A DNA stretch of 64,000 nucleotides from Bacteroidota bacterium (GTDB lineage Bacteria > Bacteroidota > Bacteroidia > Cytophagales > Cyclobacteriaceae): positions 263,337-327,336 of the forward strand of contig JAFDYX010000024.1 of assembly GCA_018267215.1 (NCBI GenBank), read 5' to 3'. A program made the position numbers and the translations under genes. The notes below the pieces were generated by a model, which was given only the letters and a program-made list of their open reading frames with translations, searched no databases and was not told the DNA's origin. This document shows positions 25,356 through 33,788 of the stretch, piece after piece. The stretch's first letter is position 1. Each line of letters starts with the position of its first letter.

Positions 25356-27317
25356 GTGTCGAAAGCTAATCTTTTTGAAAAGGCTGTGCGAAATTCGGCA
25401 CTTTCGGATTATCCCGGCATACTTTCTATTTTTACGAAAAAAAACCAAGTGCAGGCAGTTATTTTAGCAGGCGGGCAGGGTACCCGAATACGTTCAGTAG
25501 ATGCCGGCACACCCAAGTCTATGCTGCCCATTGGGGGCAAACCCTTGCTTCAGCACCAGATTGAGTGGCTGAAATCGTATGGCATAAAGGAAGTGATCCT
25601 GCTGGTCAATCATCTGAAAGAACCCATCATTTCGTTTTTTCAAAATGGCGAAAAATGGGGTATCGGCATCAGCTATTACGAAGAAGCGACACCGCTGGGA
25701 ACGGTGGGTGGTGTAAAGGAAATTGAAAATAAAATAAAGGGAGATTTTTTGCTGCTCTACGGAGATGTGATGGCCGACATGGACATCCACCGGCTGCAAC
25801 AATTTCATTCCTCGAAGAAAAGCGATTGCACGTTGGTGGTGCACCCCAACGACCATCCTCACGACAGCGATCTGGTGGATATGGATGCAGAAGAAAGGAT
25901 CAACGCATTTCATCCTAAACCTCACGATGCTACCCGCTACTATCGCAACTTAGTCAATGCCGGGGTTTGTATTTTTTCTCCCGCCATCTTCCCGTTTTTA
26001 CAAAAAGGAGTGAAGGCCGATTTCGGAAAAGATATTTTCCCTACACTCGTCAACCGGATCAACATGTTTGGGTATAACACAACCGAATACCTGAAGGACA
26101 TGGGTACGCCCGAACGATTAGAAAAAGTAAACCAAGATTTTCTTTCCGGAAAGGTGCAGGCCAAAAATCTGGCAAAAGAACAAAAAGCAATTTTCCTCGA
26201 CCGCGATGGCGTACTGAATGAAGACAGCCACCTGGTGGCAAGCGTTAACGAACTGGACGTTTATCCTTACTCCGGAAGTGCCGTAAAAAAAATAAACGAT
26301 TCTAATTATTTAGCCATCGTGGCAACCAACCAATCAGTCATTGCGCGCGGCAAAATTTCGGAAGATGATCTTCGGGCAATTCATAATAAACTCGATACGG
26401 TGTTGGGGCGCGATCACGCCAAGTTGGATGCCATTTATTATTGTCCCCATCATCCCGACAAAGGTTTTGCCGGAGAAAGCACCAACTACAAAATTGACTG
26501 CCACTGCCGCAAACCCAAGCCGGGCATGCTGCTCGATGCAGCCAAAAATTTTAATATTAATCTGAGTGAATCTTATTTTATCGGTGATGCCGAGCGCGAT
26601 ATTGAAGCGGGGCAGCGGGCAGGTGTTACCACCGTGGGCGTGATGACGGGCAAAGGCATGATGGGCAGCCGGCTGCGGCCGGATTATTTTTTTAGAAACT
26701 TGTCGGATGCCGTTGACTTCATCATAGACGAGCCTTATAAACAATTGTTTGATCAGGTAAAAGAGATGACTACAAGGTCTGGCAAAAAACCTTTCGTAAT
26801 TTTACTGGGCGGCAATACACGGTCAGGAAAATCATCATTGGCCACGTACCTAACGAAACGCTTCACCAAAGAAAAACAATCTGTTTTGCAGATCAACTTA
26901 GACGACTGGATTTTACACAGCAAAGAACGAAAAACATTTTCCGTGTTCGACAGTTTTCAAATGCCCAGACTCGTGGCAGACATAGAAAATATTTTGAAGA
27001 AAAAAATGGTAGAGCTGCCGGGCTATGCGCACCACCCGAGTTGGGAGGCGCTACCTGCCCACTATCAATACCAAAATGAACAGATTGTTTTAGTCGAAGG
27101 CGTAGTTGCGCTGGCCGATGAGAAATTGAGAAGGCTTTCTGATCTTCGTCTTTTTAAACAGATTAAATCGTCTGAGTTAAAAAAGCGGTTTGCTGACTTT
27201 TACCGTTGGAAGGGATTGGATTCCGAATCCATCGAAAAATTATATCAAAACCGGAAAGCAGGAGAGTATGACATCATCGAGCGGCACGAACAATTTGCCG
27301 ATATAGTTATAGAGTGA
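25356..27317 (+). CDS. Trifunctional heptose enzyme: HddC-like nucleotidyltransferase + GmhB phosphatase + P-loop kinase domain
   Basis: 653 residues in three parts. Residues about 32-265 form a sugar-phosphate nucleotidyltransferase (VILAGGQGTRIRS, GTPKSMLPIGGKPLL, LLLYGDVMAD) of the HddC type. Residues about 275-430 form a HAD phosphatase like GmhB, with FLDRDGVLNED and the zinc ligands YCPHHPD...DCHCRKPKPGM. Residues about 470-653 form a uridine-kinase-like P-loop domain (GGNTRSGKSS, LDDWILH). It starts at a GTG; another in-frame GTG at 25449 just before VQAVILAGG is possible. With the next two genes it covers all four steps to GDP-D-glycero-alpha-D-manno-heptose. The kinase domain is extra, and its substrate is unknown. 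Confidence 0.85.
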   Translation: MSKANLFEKAVRNSALSDYPGILSIFTKKNQVQAVILAGGQGTRIRSVDAGTPKSMLPIGGKPLLQHQIEWLKSYGIKEVILLVNHLKEPIISFFQNGEKWGIGISYYEEATPLGTVGGVKEIENKIKGDFLLLYGDVMADMDIHRLQQFHSSKKSDCTLVVHPNDHPHDSDLVDMDAEERINAFHPKPHDATRYYRNLVNAGVCIFSPAIFPFLQKGVKADFGKDIFPTLVNRINMFGYNTTEYLKDMGTPERLEKVNQDFLSGKVQAKNLAKEQKAIFLDRDGVLNEDSHLVASVNELDVYPYSGSAVKKINDSNYLAIVATNQSVIARGKISEDDLRAIHNKLDTVLGRDHAKLDAIYYCPHHPDKGFAGESTNYKIDCHCRKPKPGMLLDAAKNFNINLSESYFIGDAERDIEAGQRAGVTTVGVMTGKGMMGSRLRPDYFFRNLSDAVDFIIDEPYKQLFDQVKEMTTRSGKKPFVILLGGNTRSGKSSLATYLTKRFTKEKQSVLQINLDDWILHSKERKTFSVFDSFQMPRLVADIENILKKKMVELPGYAHHPSWEALPAHYQYQNEQIVLVEGVVALADEKLRRLSDLRLFKQIKSSELKKRFADFYRWKGLDSESIEKLYQNRKAGEYDIIERHEQFADIVIE

Positions 27318-27373
27318 AAAATTAAAATAAATCCTTCCGAATACACCGCAAGGAGAGAAGCGGAAGAAAAGTT

Positions 27374-28357
27374 ATGATCATTACACGCACACCCTTTCGT
27401 ATCAGTTTTGTTGGCGGAGGCTCAGACCTTCGCAGTTTTTATGAGCAACACCCCGGTGCGGTGCTCAGCACGTCCATCAATAAATACATGTACATCTCTT
27501 CGCATAAATTTTTTGAAGAAGATAAAATCAGGGTGAAGTATTCTAAAACAGAAACCGTAACGGGCACACACGAGTTGCAGCATCCTATCCTTCGCGCTGT
27601 GCTGGACGAATTTAAAGTAAAAGGAGGCCTTGAGTTTAGCTCTATTGCCGATGTGCCGGCCGGTACGGGCTTGGGTTCTTCATCATCATTCACGGTTGGA
27701 TTGCTGCACAACCTTCACGTTCTCTTTCATCATCATTTTTCTAAAGAGCAACTGGCGCACGAAGCTTGCCGCGTAGAGATAGAATTGTTACAAGAACCCA
27801 TTGGCAAGCAAGACCAGTATGCTGCCGCTATGGGCGGCTTGAATGTAATCGAATTTCATTCGGACGGAAAAGTTACGGTTGACCCTCTTCAAATGAATGA
27901 AAACGCTTACCGCCAACTGCAAAAAAATTTGCTGATGTTTTATACGGGCGATCAGCGCAGTGCATCTGCTATTTTGCAGGAACAAAATAAAAACAACACA
28001 CACGAAGAAAAATTTAAGTCGCTGAAGCAGATGGTAGGCTTAGTGCACGACATGAAAAACGCCCTCGCCCACGAACGGCTGGACGACTTTGGAAAAATCC
28101 TTCATGAAAATTGGATTTTAAAAAAAACGCTGGCCTCGGGCATCACCAACCCGGGCATCGAAAATGCTTATGACGTGGCCATGAAAAATGGCGCGATGGG
28201 CGGCAAGCTGCTGGGCGCAGGCGGTGGAGGTTTTTTGTTGTTCTACTGCCCGCAACAGCAACAAGAAAAACTGATTGCCGCATTGAAACCGTTTCGTAAG
28301 TTTGATTTTACGTTTGATGAGGAAGGAACCAAATTAATACACATTTCAGATGAGTGA
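27374..28357 (+). CDS. hddA: D-glycero-alpha-D-manno-heptose 7-phosphate kinase
   Basis: 327-residue GHMP-superfamily kinase making heptose 1,7-bisphosphate. The N-terminal RTPFRISFVGGGSDLRSFY is the typical start of HddA-type kinases. The ATP-binding motif PAGTGLGSSSSFTVGLL lies near residue 95 and the C-terminal GHMP motif GGKLLGAGGGGFLLF near 280. Substrate is inferred from context: it lies between the HddC-GmhB fusion and gmhA, whose start it overlaps by 8 bp. The product feeds the phosphatase domain of the upstream fusion. GDP-heptoses of this series usually end up in S-layer glycans or O-antigen/capsule rather than LPS core. Confidence 0.88.
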   Translation: MIITRTPFRISFVGGGSDLRSFYEQHPGAVLSTSINKYMYISSHKFFEEDKIRVKYSKTETVTGTHELQHPILRAVLDEFKVKGGLEFSSIADVPAGTGLGSSSSFTVGLLHNLHVLFHHHFSKEQLAHEACRVEIELLQEPIGKQDQYAAAMGGLNVIEFHSDGKVTVDPLQMNENAYRQLQKNLLMFYTGDQRSASAILQEQNKNNTHEEKFKSLKQMVGLVHDMKNALAHERLDDFGKILHENWILKKTLASGITNPGIENAYDVAMKNGAMGGKLLGAGGGGFLLFYCPQQQQEKLIAALKPFRKFDFTFDEEGTKLIHISDE

Positions 28358-28964
28358 AACACGCCACACCATAGAACAATATCTTTCATTGGTGAAAGAT
28401 ACCGTTGACAGCCTCGACCGCACCCAAATTGAAAAAGTAATTGAGGCGTTTATGAAGGCCTACCACGCGGGCAGCACCATTTATATTTTTGGCAACGGAG
28501 GCAGCGCGGCTTCGGCCACCCATGCCACCGGTGATTTGGTGAAGGGCGCATCGTTTGGATTGGAGAAACGCTTTCGCGTGATGAGTTTGGTGGACAACCT
28601 TCCGGCACTGATGGCCATTGCCAACGACATTTCGTACGATGATATTTTTGTGGAACAACTGAAAAATTTTATCAAGCCGGGCGATGTGGTGGTGGGTATC
28701 TCAGGCTCGGGCAACTCGGCCAATGTGGTGAAGGCCATGCAGTATGCCAAAGACCAGGGCGTGCAGACCATTGCCTTTTGCGGCTACACAGGCGGAAAAA
28801 TAAAAGCGTTGGCAGATATTTCAATTCACTCCGTGGCCATGGATATGGAAGTAGCCGAAGACATCCACATGATCGTATTCAACGTCATCAAAAAAGAAGT
28901 GATGCGCAGGCTGCGTGGCCATCATACTTCCATGGGCGCTACGTATGATGACCGCATTAAGTAG
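28350..28964 (+). CDS. gmhA: Phosphoheptose isomerase (SIS domain)
   Basis: 204-residue SIS-domain isomerase converting sedoheptulose-7-phosphate to D-glycero-D-manno-heptose-7-phosphate. The SIS motif FGNGGSAASATHATGDLVKG is at about residues 47-66, GDVVVGISGSGNSANVV near 110-126, and the late acidic/His segment MDMEVAEDIHMIVFNVI matches the catalytic and metal site of GmhA. It overlaps the end of hddA by 8 bp, so translation is probably coupled. It is the last gene of the heptose operon and is followed by an AT-rich accessory segment. Confidence 0.93.
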   Translation: MSETRHTIEQYLSLVKDTVDSLDRTQIEKVIEAFMKAYHAGSTIYIFGNGGSAASATHATGDLVKGASFGLEKRFRVMSLVDNLPALMAIANDISYDDIFVEQLKNFIKPGDVVVGISGSGNSANVVKAMQYAKDQGVQTIAFCGYTGGKIKALADISIHSVAMDMEVAEDIHMIVFNVIKKEVMRRLRGHHTSMGATYDDRIK

Positions 28965-28989
28965 TTTTGGTGATTTGTAATTCTACTGG

Positions 28990-29110
28990 ATCTGTAAATT
29001 AAACTACACAGTTCAATTTTGCATTAAAGTTCAATCGAAGAATTACTGTTGAATTTAGCACTGACCCTGCCATTTTGCCAAACTGCCTGTTAGCGGGTCG
29101 GCCTTCTGTT
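28990..29110. other. Gene-free spacer with conserved-looking cassette-edge sequence
   Basis: AT-rich spacer between gmhA and the Mrr-like gene. It contains GTTCAATTTTGC and GTTCAATCG as direct repeats and a CTGTTAGCGGGTCGG end. I have an impression, from general familiarity, that similar spacers recur next to accessory genes in Bacteroidota, but this is not verified here. No complete integron attC site can be drawn. Confidence 0.25.
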
Positions 29111-29122
29111 TATTCGTATGTT

Positions 29123-30043
29123 TTAATCTTCTCCAAAATAATCGTTGTCAATTTTTTTAAGTTCATAAATCTGTTGGGTAGTACAACCAAGATTGTAGTC
29201 AATCATTAGTTGAGCTAATTGTTCACCGCTAATGAGTACAATTTTTGTTTCATTTTTTGGTGTATAGTCCAATGCTTCTTTAGTAAAGTTTGATGTTGTT
29301 ATAAAAATCCCTTTTTTGGCTCCTTGCCCAGCAAGTGCACCAACGAATTTTTGAAGTTCCGGTCGTCCAACAACGTTTCCTAGTTTCCAACGCTTGGCTT
29401 GAATGTAAATAATGTCAAGCCCAAGTTTGTCTTCTTTTATTGTTCCATCAATTCCTTCGTCACCACTTTTACCCATTGCTTTTCCTGCGTCTTTGATTGA
29501 ACCACCATACCCCATTTTTACTAAAAGTTCAACTACAAGTCGCTCGAAAAAAGCAGGAGAGAGGTCAACAACTTTGTTAAGCAGTTCAGATGCCAAAGAT
29601 TTTCTTATTCGCTGATATACTTTATCTAAACTCTCTTCAGGTGTCTGCTCGTTATTATCAATAATGGCAGTTTCATCATCTTCAGTTTCACTATTGTTTC
29701 TTGAAGCGTTCTGAAATTCTAAAAACGCAGGAAACTGTCTTAAATATTTTGCATCAATTCGGTCAGGATTTTTATCTAAAGTCTGTCTACCAAGATCTGT
29801 AATTACAAAAGTTGCACGTTTTGGAGAGTCAAGAAGCCCTGCTTTTTTAAGGTAAGTTTTTGCCCAGCCAACTCGATTGTCAAAAATTGCTTGGTTGCCA
29901 CTTGCCAAAAGTTCCTTTCTCTCTTTCTCCGTAACTTGAAATTCGATTGCCAAACTCTCAATCAAGTTCCTGTATTTATGTTCTTGTCCGTCAGCAACAA
30001 GTTTGAGTAAAGGAAGCATTAAGGTTTGATAGTCTGGAATCAT
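29123..30043 (-). CDS. mrr: Mrr-like restriction endonuclease (type IV candidate)
   Basis: 306 residues: an N-terminal winged-helix Mrr_N-type domain (MIPDYQTLMLPLLKLVADG, ...TDLGRQTLDKNP) and a C-terminal Mrr_cat PD-(D/E)xK domain. The nuclease core is visible: GYGGSIKDAG, GDEGIDGTI with the catalytic Asp, and YIQAKRW, the Q-x-K variant typical of Mrr. The late PELQKFVGALAGQGAKKGIFITTSNFT is the hallmark Mrr ending. Such enzymes cut modified foreign DNA without a partner methylase, and none is present here. Lower GC than the neighbours and gene-free flanks suggest horizontal gain. It neighbours a putative toxin-antitoxin pair on the same strand. Confidence 0.92.
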   Translation of the reverse strand: MIPDYQTLMLPLLKLVADGQEHKYRNLIESLAIEFQVTEKERKELLASGNQAIFDNRVGWAKTYLKKAGLLDSPKRATFVITDLGRQTLDKNPDRIDAKYLRQFPAFLEFQNASRNNSETEDDETAIIDNNEQTPEESLDKVYQRIRKSLASELLNKVVDLSPAFFERLVVELLVKMGYGGSIKDAGKAMGKSGDEGIDGTIKEDKLGLDIIYIQAKRWKLGNVVGRPELQKFVGALAGQGAKKGIFITTSNFTKEALDYTPKNETKIVLISGEQLAQLMIDYNLGCTTQQIYELKKIDNDYFGED

Positions 30044-30151
30044 ATTTTCTTTTATTCGTCAGTTCGTTTTTGTTTCGTGTCGTCTGTTAGGCTGTTTACT
30101 AATGCCCCGTGTTTATGACGGCTGCGATTTTCGAAGCTGCGTGCTGTCCCC

Positions 30152-30193
30152 GTGGATGAAATGATTTATAAAGTGGATGAAATGATTTATAAA
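30152..30193 (+). repeat. Perfect 21-bp tandem duplication
   Basis: GTGGATGAAATGATTTATAAA occurs twice head-to-tail (30152-30172 and 30173-30193) in the gene-free segment between the Mrr-like gene and the small gene at 30259. It is probably a replication-slippage product; no function is implied. Confidence 0.8.
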
Positions 30194-30258
30194 AAAGAAC
30201 TTCAAATTAACACGTCACTCGCAGCTGGTATAAACACACTGTTGCGTGTAGTGCCGCA

Positions 30259-30459
30259 TCAGCTCACTTTTGCTTTTGTCCGTGTATTACTTTTACTTGT
30301 GGTTCTCCTCATAGTCACCTGTTTCTTAGACAAAAATCTTTTAAGTCTTTTTTCCTTGTCTGCTTTAATGAATTTACTTAAAGCCTCTTGTTCTTTCTTT
30401 GTCAAAGGTCTGCTGTTAACCACAAAGTCAACTCCTTCAGGTTCTCTAATTAGTCCCAT
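30259..30459 (-). CDS. Small basic protein, putative antitoxin partner
   Basis: 66 residues starting MGLIREPEGVDFVVNSRPLT, with a central helix (KKEQEALSKFIKADKEKRLKRFL) and a basic, Ser/Thr-rich tail. A start nine residues upstream (30486) would overlap the preceding gene by 23 bp; the start at 30459 leaves a 4-bp gap and gives the N-terminus I associate with small partner proteins of this kind in Bacteroidota. It follows the 175-residue GNAT-fold-like gene on the same strand. The pairing, size and position beside an Mrr gene suggest a toxin-antitoxin module, with this as the antitoxin, but this is inference only. Confidence 0.5.
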   Translation of the reverse strand: MGLIREPEGVDFVVNSRPLTKKEQEALSKFIKADKEKRLKRFLSKKQVTMRRTTSKSNTRTKAKVS

Positions 30460-30463
30460 AGCG

Positions 30464-30991
30464 TTATTCTTTAAAATATTTATCAACTAATGTTTGTGCT
30501 GATTCAGTCATTATTACCATTAGATGTCCACCGAAATGGTAAGCACCTAGGCTTTTTATGTAGTGATCAATTAATTTTGTCTTGGAGAAGAAGGAAACGT
30601 AACCTTGAAGGTTATTTCGAAATGAGGTCTTGCAAGCGAACGCTACTAAATTCCCCGGAACTCCTTCGTAGATTTTATTTTGTCCAATATTGAAAGGTGC
30701 ACTTTCAACTAGGTGTATGAATACATTGTCAGCTCGTACAGTAAAACTGATTAGCCCCTGAATTATTGTCGGATTATTAATGATTGTCAGCTTATATACT
30801 TCGCGGTCGTTTTCTTTTAGTTCCTGCGTCCAGTTAAAAGACCATCCCTTCTTCTTTGTCACAACTTTTAAGTCGGTCTTCGTAAATCTTGTTATGTCGG
30901 TCTCGAAACTGTCGCCCGTGAAAGTGTTAACAATGGAATTTGTCAACGAATCTATCTCAAAGTCAAGGTGTGTTTTTTGCCGTTTTTTCAC
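30464..30991 (-). CDS. GNAT-fold-like protein, putative toxin
   Basis: 175 residues starting at a GTG. The C-terminal half (VPGNLVAFACKTSFRNNLQG, then YVSFFSKTKLIDHYIKSLGA) resembles the acetyl-CoA-binding part of N-acetyltransferase folds, with strand-turn-helix spacing, but a clear Q/RxxGxG/A loop is missing. The N-terminal half is polar and not recognised. No signal peptide or membrane helix. It is followed 4 bp later by a 66-residue basic protein, and the two look like a bicistronic module. GNAT toxins acetylate charged tRNAs in other bacteria; whether this one does is unknown. Low GC relative to neighbours. Confidence 0.5.
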   Translation of the reverse strand: MKKRQKTHLDFEIDSLTNSIVNTFTGDSFETDITRFTKTDLKVVTKKKGWSFNWTQELKENDREVYKLTIINNPTIIQGLISFTVRADNVFIHLVESAPFNIGQNKIYEGVPGNLVAFACKTSFRNNLQGYVSFFSKTKLIDHYIKSLGAYHFGGHLMVIMTESAQTLVDKYFKE

Positions 30992-31102
30992 TTCACAATT
31001 TAAGGATTTTTCGTCACTTTTTTAGTTGAGATCTCTGTCCCGAGGCATGACGCACAACACTTAAATATACACCTATTTCACGCGCATCTTTTCAGCACAT
31101 CA

Positions 31103-32113
31103 TCACTTACTCGCTCCCAAGCCCAATCCATTTTTATTTCCTTTTACAAATACTTCGAAGCCATTGGTCAGAAAGCCGGAGCCATAGCCGCACAGTTGGC
31201 ACGTGGAAGCAACCAAACTTAACAACCCCACTTCTATACTTTTTTCTTTGAGCGATGACAAAATAAAAATGGCTGCGTAATACACTCCGGTCAGTGGCAG
31301 GAAGGTTGTAAAAATAAGTTTGCTGAATAATGATCCGATCACTCCGGCAATCAGAAAAATTAAAAATGCGCTCGGAAAAAAATGGGTGAGTTTCAACTCC
31401 TTCCGGTGATGGTAGTAAATATTGATGCGGGCTGCGCCAAAGCGGAACACTTGCCTGAAAAAACTTTTGAAGGTTGACCTCCGCTTGTGGTAAACAAATG
31501 CCTCAGGTATCAACTGCACGGAATATCCTGCTTCCAATATGCGGATGCTCAGCTCAATGTCTTCTCCGCACGTGAGCGGAGAAAAGCCATTCATCTTTTT
31601 AAAAATTTCTTTTTTTATACCCATGTTGAAGCCGCGAGGGTTGTAGGCGTGCAGTTGTTTTTTGCCTCCGCGAATGCCTCCCGTTGTTAAGTATGATGTC
31701 ATAGCAAAATTGATGGCCTTTTGAACGGAAGAGAAAGAACCATGGGCGGCATCGGGGCCACCAAAAGCATCTGCCGGATTTTTCTGCAACGAAGCATGAA
31801 GATGAATCAAGTAATCTGCCGGCAAGATTACATCGGAGTCGAGAAAGATGACATAATCGCCTTTGGCTACCTCAGCTCCTAAGTTCCGCGAGGGGCTGAT
31901 CGCCAATTTTGGCCGATGGATATGCTCAATGCGAAGTTGGTTTTTAAATTCCGCAATAACGCTTACCAGTATTTCATCGGGGCTGCCGTCTGCAATGATT
32001 ACTTCCAAGCCATCGAAAGAAGAGGCGGGAAGATTCAGTTGAACCAAACTGGCCAACAGTTCGCGAATCTCATCAGGGCGGTTGAAGGCGGGAACTACAA
32101 ACGAGTAAAACAA
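31103..32113 (-). CDS. Family 2 glycosyltransferase with C-terminal membrane anchor
   Basis: 336 residues. The start is set at a TTG (32113) giving an N-terminus ahead of SFVVPAFNRPDEIRELLASL, because a perfect promoter box (TACCTTTG at 32144-32137) lies inside the longer frame that begins at 32164. The GT-A catalytic domain has VIIADGSPDE, the DxD-like motif FLDSDVILPADY near residue 105, and GEDIELSIRILEAGYSV near 200. The C-terminus has two hydrophobic segments (SAFLIFLIAGVIGSLF and LPLTGVYYAAIFILSSL). It probably transfers a sugar to a lipid-linked or surface glycan at the inner membrane. Acceptor unknown. It is divergent from the MATE gene. Confidence 0.85.
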   Translation of the reverse strand: MFYSFVVPAFNRPDEIRELLASLVQLNLPASSFDGLEVIIADGSPDEILVSVIAEFKNQLRIEHIHRPKLAISPSRNLGAEVAKGDYVIFLDSDVILPADYLIHLHASLQKNPADAFGGPDAAHGSFSSVQKAINFAMTSYLTTGGIRGGKKQLHAYNPRGFNMGIKKEIFKKMNGFSPLTCGEDIELSIRILEAGYSVQLIPEAFVYHKRRSTFKSFFRQVFRFGAARINIYYHHRKELKLTHFFPSAFLIFLIAGVIGSLFSKLIFTTFLPLTGVYYAAIFILSSLKEKSIEVGLLSLVASTCQLCGYGSGFLTNGFEVFVKGNKNGLGLGASK

Positions 32114-32136
32114 GCGAGTGGGTTTAACAATGCAGA

Positions 32137-32164
32137 CAAAGGTAGTGCTTGGGCAATGAAGCAA
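32137..32164 (-). promoter_or_regulatory. Promoter of the family 2 glycosyltransferase gene
   Basis: TTG (32164-32162), 17-base spacer, TACCTTTG (32144-32137). Transcription would begin near 32130, so codons upstream of this point cannot be translated. This fixes the start at or after 32113. Confidence 0.65.
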
Positions 32165-32249
32165 AAAACATTACTTTTGGTTTCGTTTTCTTAACGCCTA
32201 TGAAACTGATGTTTTAATTTCCGGTTGATCTCAGAGACAATCGGCATTG

Positions 32250-32270
32250 CCTTTAGCCCAAAACTAAAGG
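32250..32270. promoter_or_regulatory. Inverted repeat upstream of the MATE gene
   Basis: CCTTTAG (32250-32256) / CTAAAGG (32264-32270) with a 7-base spacer, 40 bp before the MATE start. It could be a regulator-binding site or a leader hairpin. No regulator gene is adjacent. Confidence 0.35.
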
Positions 32271-32309
32271 ACACTGTTTCACATTTTTTACTTCAACTCA
32301 GTTTCAATC

Positions 32310-33716
32310 ATGTCTATTTTTTCTCGTATCAAATCCTTCATTCAATTATTCGTGAAGGCGGTAAAAGGTGAAGAACAAAACTTCACCGAAGGAAGTATCA
32401 ATCGCGCTATTTTTCTTTTGTCCGTGCCCATGATTTTAGAGATGGCCATGGAGTCGGTGTTTGCTGTGGTAGATATATTTTTTGTCAGTCGCTTAAACAA
32501 CAGCGATGCGGTGGCGGTTATCGGCCTGACGGAGTCGTTGTTGGCCATTGTATATTCCATTGCGTGGGGCATCAGCATGGGTGCCACTGCTTTGGTGGCC
32601 CGAAGAGTGGGCGAGAAAGACCATGCGGCTGCGGCTGTGGCGGGGGTGCAAGCTATTTTGGTGGGTGTTGTTTTTTCATTTCTCATTTCACTGACAGGAA
32701 TATTCTTTCACGACACGCTGCTGCGGCTGATGGGCGCATCGGAGCAAGTTGTTGCCGCAGGCTCCGGGTTTACTTTTTGGATGCTGACAGGCAACATCAC
32801 CATCATGATGCTGTTTCTAATCAACGGCATTTTTCGCGGGGCGGGCAATGCGGCCATTGCCATGCGCGTGTTGTGGATTGCCAACTTGTTTAACATGGTG
32901 CTGGATCCGATTTTGATTTTCGGCTTGGGTCCCATCCCTGCGTTTGGGGTGGAAGGAGCTGCTATTTCTACAAACATCGGCCGGGGGATAGGCGTACTCA
33001 TTCAGTTGTATTACTTATTTTCAGATAAGAGCATTGTGAAGATGTCAGCACAAAATTTTAAAATAGATTGGAAAATCATCAAGCAGGTGATAGAAGTATC
33101 GGCCGGAGGTACCGGTCAATTTTTGATTTCATCTGCAAGCTGGGTTTTTTTAGCACGCATCATCGCCTACTTTGGCAGCGCAGCCATAGCGGGCTATACC
33201 ATCGCCTTGCGGGTGATCGTGTTTACGATACTCCCTTCGTGGGGCATGGCCAATGCAGCGGCTACATTGGTAGGGCAAAACCTGGGTGCCAACCAACCCG
33301 ACCGCGCTGAAAAATCGGTTTGGAAAACAGGGCTCTACAATATGGTTTTTCTCGGGCTGGTGATGATTGTGTTTTTATTTTTCTCGTCACCCATCTTGCG
33401 TTTTTTTACTTCAGACGAATCGGTGATTGAATATGGAACGCAATGTTTGCAGATAGTGGCCTTCGGTTATTTATTTTATGGCTATGGCATGGTGATCACA
33501 CAATCCTTTAATGGTGCGGGCGACACTAAAACACCTACACTGCTAAACCTGTTTGGGTTTTGGTGCTTTCAGATTCCGTTAGCTTATTGGCTTGCCATCG
33601 TATTAAAGCTTGGCCCCAGCGGTGTTTATGCGGCTATCGCCATTGCCGAATCGGCCATTGCCGTGGCTGGGATTTTACTGTTCAGAGGAGGCAAGTGGAA
33701 GACAGTGAAGGTTTAG
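32310..33716 (+). CDS. MATE family efflux transporter
   Basis: 468-residue membrane protein with 12 predicted helices in two homologous halves. Typical sequence features are INRAIFLLSVPMILEMAMES at the start, GISMGATALVARRVGEKDHA near 90-110, the LNMVLDP-like LFNMVLDPILIFGLG near 195, and GMANAAATLVGQNLGANQPD in the second half. MATE proteins export cationic drugs or metabolites using a proton or sodium gradient; the substrate cannot be read from sequence. The ATG at 32310 gives a cytoplasmic amphipathic stretch before helix 1. It is divergent from a glycosyltransferase gene and no multidrug regulator is adjacent. Confidence 0.93.
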   Translation: MSIFSRIKSFIQLFVKAVKGEEQNFTEGSINRAIFLLSVPMILEMAMESVFAVVDIFFVSRLNNSDAVAVIGLTESLLAIVYSIAWGISMGATALVARRVGEKDHAAAAVAGVQAILVGVVFSFLISLTGIFFHDTLLRLMGASEQVVAAGSGFTFWMLTGNITIMMLFLINGIFRGAGNAAIAMRVLWIANLFNMVLDPILIFGLGPIPAFGVEGAAISTNIGRGIGVLIQLYYLFSDKSIVKMSAQNFKIDWKIIKQVIEVSAGGTGQFLISSASWVFLARIIAYFGSAAIAGYTIALRVIVFTILPSWGMANAAATLVGQNLGANQPDRAEKSVWKTGLYNMVFLGLVMIVFLFFSSPILRFFTSDESVIEYGTQCLQIVAFGYLFYGYGMVITQSFNGAGDTKTPTLLNLFGFWCFQIPLAYWLAIVLKLGPSGVYAAIAIAESAIAVAGILLFRGGKWKTVKV

Positions 33717-33788
33717 CGAATTGCAGATAGATACTCGACAAGCGATGACAACTTCAGGCGTTTGTTGATCCATTTGTTTATTGATTAA

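Noticed and set aside
28985-30130. Integron attC sites around the Mrr gene
   Set aside because: One GTTRRRY-like core (GTTAGGC near 30086) is present but no matching inverse core at a proper distance, and no integrase is in the window.
30152-30490. 112-codon plus-strand ORF antisense to the small antitoxin-like gene
   Set aside because: Its first codons come from the 21-bp tandem duplication and the rest mirrors the opposite-strand gene; codon composition is not protein-like.
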